From NCBI GenBank assembly GCA_003152555.1, contig PMAL01000194.1, positions 28,351 through 35,126 of the forward strand: a stretch of 6,776 bases of DNA, written 5' to 3'. Below, one piece after another: positions 5,183 to 6,776 of this stretch; within the stretch, counting starts at the first letter, position 1, and the number at the start of each line of letters is the position of its first letter. The translations under genes and the position numbers were made by a program. The notes under the pieces are model-generated. The model worked only from the letters and a program-made list of their open reading frames with translations. It had not been told where the DNA came from and did not search any database. Source of the stretch: Acidimicrobiaceae bacterium (GTDB taxonomy: Bacteria; Actinomycetota; Acidimicrobiia; Acidimicrobiales; RAAP-2).

Positions 5183-5876
5183 CACCGACGAGTCGACCTA
5201 CGCCGAACGTCACCGCGGACGCGAGTGCCGCAATGACGAGTTGTCGCGCAGCGCTGCGCCAAATACCCCGACGAGTGAACCAGCCAATGGCCCCGCCCAC
5301 AACCGCAGCCCCGATTCCCGCGAGCGTTATTGACCAATAGACCTGATTGCCCGTCGTAGACCAGAGCCATGGCACGAGCGGGATGAAGGCGCCCACGACA
5401 AAGGCCCAGAACGACGAGAGAGCGGCCATCCACGGCGAACCAGTCGCCGAAGGGTCGATGCCCAACTCTTCGCGCGTGTGCGTGCGCAGCGCCAGGTCGG
5501 GGTCGCGCATGAGATCGATCGAGAGGCGATCGGCCAGCTCCTCTTCAATGCCGCGGTCAATGAATAACTGGCGTAGCTCTTGCTGCTCTTCGACGGGATT
5601 TTCAACGAGCGCCTTACGCTCCATCTCGATCTCGGATTCCAACAGCTCCTTCTGCGCCCTCATCGAGAGGTATTCGCCGCTACCCATTGAAAAGCCGCCC
5701 GCGACCAATCCGGCGAGCCCGGCCAGTCGAATAACACTGTGGCCGGGATTGGCACCGGCGAAACCCAGGATGAGCGACACGTTGGTAACCAGACCGTCAC
5801 TGATGCCAAAAATCGCCGCCCGGAACCAACCACCCGAGATCTGTCGATGGTGAACTTCGTAGTGCTTGACGGTCAC
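5175..5876 (-). CDS. VIT1/CCC1-family Fe2+/Mn2+ transporter
   Basis: A 233-residue integral membrane protein of the VIT1/CCC1 family. Plant and yeast members move Fe2+ or Mn2+ from the cytosol into vacuoles by H+ antiport; bacterial members probably export them. Five membrane segments are visible: about 18-41 (FRAAIFGISDGLVTNVSLIL), 48-72, 148-172, 178-200 and 209-231. Asp27 in GISDGLVTN and the MGSGEYLSM stretch (64-72) match the family's transport-path residues. The cytoplasmic helical metal-binding domain lies between segments 2 and 3 (about 73-140) and is rich in Glu (E77, E80, E82, E84, E86), with Met85. Length is standard. There is no ferritin-like N-terminal fusion. The start is GTG at 5876. 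Upstream, TAGGAT ending six bases before GTG could be a -10 for a leaderless mRNA, or its AGGA could be a Shine-Dalgarno. The direction of metal movement is inferred from the family. Confidence 0.93.
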   Translation of the reverse strand: MTVKHYEVHHRQISGGWFRAAIFGISDGLVTNVSLILGFAGANPGHSVIRLAGLAGLVAGGFSMGSGEYLSMRAQKELLESEIEMERKALVENPVEEQQELRQLFIDRGIEEELADRLSIDLMRDPDLALRTHTREELGIDPSATGSPWMAALSSFWAFVVGAFIPLVPWLWSTTGNQVYWSITLAGIGAAVVGGAIGWFTRRGIWRSAARQLVIAALASAVTFGVGRLVGAN

Positions 5877-5905
5877 GCCGTAATCCTAGGACAGCGCCAT
5901 TTGTC

Positions 5906-5911
5906 TAAAAT
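5906..5911 (+). promoter_or_regulatory. Putative -10 element of the htdZ-menG operon
   Basis: TAAAAT matches the -10 consensus at five of six positions and lies in a locally AT-rich stretch of otherwise GC-rich DNA. Initiation near 5918 would give a leader of about 32 bases containing the Shine-Dalgarno. No good -35 is seen about 17 bases upstream. The 73-base gap also holds the start region of the divergent transporter gene. Confidence 0.5.
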
Positions 5912-5937
5912 CTATTTGGCACGAAAGTAAGGTCTTT

Positions 5938-5944
5938 AGGGAGG
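5938..5944 (+). promoter_or_regulatory. Strong Shine-Dalgarno fixing the htdZ start
   Basis: AGGGAGG lies five bases before the ATG at 5950. It is the best ribosome-binding site in the window and contrasts with the starts of mshD, ygfZ and the antitoxin, which have none. Confidence 0.85.
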
Positions 5945-5949
5945 TTGAA

Positions 5950-6405
5950 ATGACAACGCACGTGGACAGCATCGAGGACCTGACACCGCTCATCGGCACC
6001 CACTTGGGCTATTCGCCTTACCGCACCATCACCCAAGAGCAGGTCCAACTCTTTGCCGACGCCACTGGCGACCACCAGTGGATTCACCTCGATCCCGAAC
6101 GCGCGGCGGCCGGCCCCTTCGGTCAGACAATTGCCCACGGCTATCTCACGCTTTCATTGCTGCCCGTCCTGCTGGGCTCGGTCATGCGTGTCGATGGCGT
6201 CAAGATGGGCGTCAACTACGGCACCAACAAAGTCCGCTTCATGAATCCGGTACTCGTGGGCTCGGAGATTCGCGCCGGCGCCACCTTGGCTTCAGTCGAA
6301 GAGATTGCGGGCGGCGTCCAGGTGGTGCTGGACGTCGTCGTTGAGATGAAAGACGCCACGAAACCGTCGTGCGTAGCTCAAGTGGTGACGCGCTACTACG
6401 TCTAA
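5950..6405 (+). CDS. htdZ: MaoC-family (R)-specific enoyl-CoA hydratase, HtdZ-like
   Basis: A 151-residue hot-dog-fold hydratase that adds water to trans-2-enoyl-CoA (or related thioesters) to give (R)-3-hydroxyacyl products in fatty-acid metabolism, in the cytosol. The hydratase-2 motif is intact: LFADATGDHQWIHLDPERAA starting at residue 34 supplies catalytic Asp41 and His46, and GPFGQTIAHGYLTLSLLP (55-72) supplies the following glycine-rich active-site segment. VNYGTNKVRFMNPVLVGSEIR (88-108) and the end KPSCVAQVVTRYYV (138-151) resemble Mycobacterium tuberculosis HtdZ (Rv0130), also 151 residues as I recall it. The start is fixed by a strong Shine-Dalgarno. Six bases separate its stop from menG, so the two are probably one operon. 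This is a single-domain protein that should act as a homodimer, by family. The preferred chain length is unknown. Confidence 0.93.
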   Translation: MTTHVDSIEDLTPLIGTHLGYSPYRTITQEQVQLFADATGDHQWIHLDPERAAAGPFGQTIAHGYLTLSLLPVLLGSVMRVDGVKMGVNYGTNKVRFMNPVLVGSEIRAGATLASVEEIAGGVQVVLDVVVEMKDATKPSCVAQVVTRYYV

Positions 6406-6411
6406 TTCCTA

Positions 6412-6776
6412 ATGCCCATCAACCCCCTACCCCAAGGCGAAGAGAAGACCCGTCAGGTTCGCGCCATGTTCGACGCCATTGCCAAACGCTACGAGCTGGT
6501 GAACAAGCTCATGACCTTCGGTCTCGATGCGCGCTGGCGTCGCAAGGCGGTCGCGGACCTGCGACTGCCATCAAATAGTCTGGTGCTCGACATCGCGGCC
6601 GGCACGGGTGACTTCACTCGTGAATTGGTCCGTCAGGGCCACCAGGCAATTGCGACCGACCTCAGTCTGGGCATGTTGCGAGCGGGCAGCGAGATGCCCG
6701 AGGCCGTGCAGGCGGACGCATCGAGCCTGCCCTTTCGCTCGGCCAGTTTCGACGGCATCACGTGCGGCTACGCGCT
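6412..6776 (+). CDS. menG: Demethylmenaquinone methyltransferase (MenG/UbiE), 3' truncated
   Basis: The first 121 codons of a class I SAM-dependent methyltransferase that converts demethylmenaquinone to menaquinone, the respiratory quinone of actinobacteria; it works at the cytosolic face of the membrane. UbiE/MenG family features: KTRQVRAMFDAIAKRYELVN (13-32), MTFGLDARWRRKAV (34-47), the SAM-binding motif I VLDIAAGTGDFT (58-69, usually VLDVACGTGDL), the acidic residue after strand 2 in ATDLSLGML (81-89), and QADASSLPFRSASFDGITCGYA (100-121) covering the motif II region. The frame stays open to the window end, so roughly the C-terminal half is missing. The ATG at 6412 follows the htdZ stop by six bases without an obvious Shine-Dalgarno, so translation is likely coupled. 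The product is assigned as menaquinone rather than ubiquinone methylation because the organism appears actinobacterial. Confidence 0.93.
   Translation, partial: MPINPLPQGEEKTRQVRAMFDAIAKRYELVNKLMTFGLDARWRRKAVADLRLPSNSLVLDIAAGTGDFTRELVRQGHQAIATDLSLGMLRAGSEMPEAVQADASSLPFRSASFDGITCGYA

Noticed and set aside
5347..5853. 168-codon plus-strand open frame opposite the VIT1-family gene
   Set aside because: The minus-strand frame is an unmistakable membrane transporter, and the plus-strand translation is the usual Ser/Arg/Pro-rich antisense shadow.

Overview
The window reads as ordinary chromosomal DNA of an actinobacterium (Actinomycetota) of moderately high GC. The strongest markers are a two-domain mycothiol synthase (MshD), a MaoC hydratase whose length and core motifs match mycobacterial HtdZ, and a menaquinone methyltransferase directly after it. 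Several genes lack a Shine-Dalgarno and carry a TANNNT hexamer just upstream of the start codon, as expected for leaderless mRNAs, which are common in actinobacteria. An uncultured Acidimicrobiia-like lineage would fit, but that is a guess. Nothing indicates a prophage, IS element, CRISPR array, rRNA or tRNA. Coding density is high and the longest gene-free stretch is 114 bases.

Layout from left to right. (1) 1-780 (+): C-terminal three quarters of a YghZ-type aldo/keto reductase, cut by the window edge. (2) 864-1435 (-): a toxin-antitoxin pair, RHH antitoxin then Doc-type toxin, with an ATGA overlap. A perfect inverted repeat sits over the antitoxin's putative -10 element. The toxin's Fic/Doc motif ends in NKG instead of NKR. 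(3) 1542-4064 (-): an NAD-dependent epimerase/dehydratase, a TrpF-family protein and a short YgfZ folate-binding protein. ygfZ and the trpF-like gene are 37 bases apart and probably form one transcript. The epimerase is separated from them by a terminator-like hairpin. (4) 4129-5182 (+): a 62-residue protein of unknown function, then mshD, divergent from ygfZ. (5) 5175-5876 (-): a VIT1/CCC1-family iron/manganese transporter, convergent with mshD. The two stop codons share one 8-bp palindrome. (6) 5950-6776 (+): htdZ-like hydratase and the start of menG/ubiE, 6 bases apart and probably co-transcribed.

How the genes relate. The middle of the window has a loose redox and iron theme: YgfZ (Fe-S cluster enzyme maintenance), MshD (last step of the low-molecular-weight thiol mycothiol) and a VIT1-type Fe/Mn transporter. 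The right end concerns acyl-CoA hydration and menaquinone. These links are inferred from adjacency only.

The most notable observation is the TrpF-family protein. It keeps the fold's phosphate-binding signatures but has Ser in place of the catalytic Cys, Pro at the catalytic Asp position, Asp in place of the QLHG histidine, and no GxGxxFDW segment. It is either a pseudoenzyme or an enzyme of another specificity. The Doc toxin with a lost motif arginine and the operator/leaderless promoter of its antitoxin come next.
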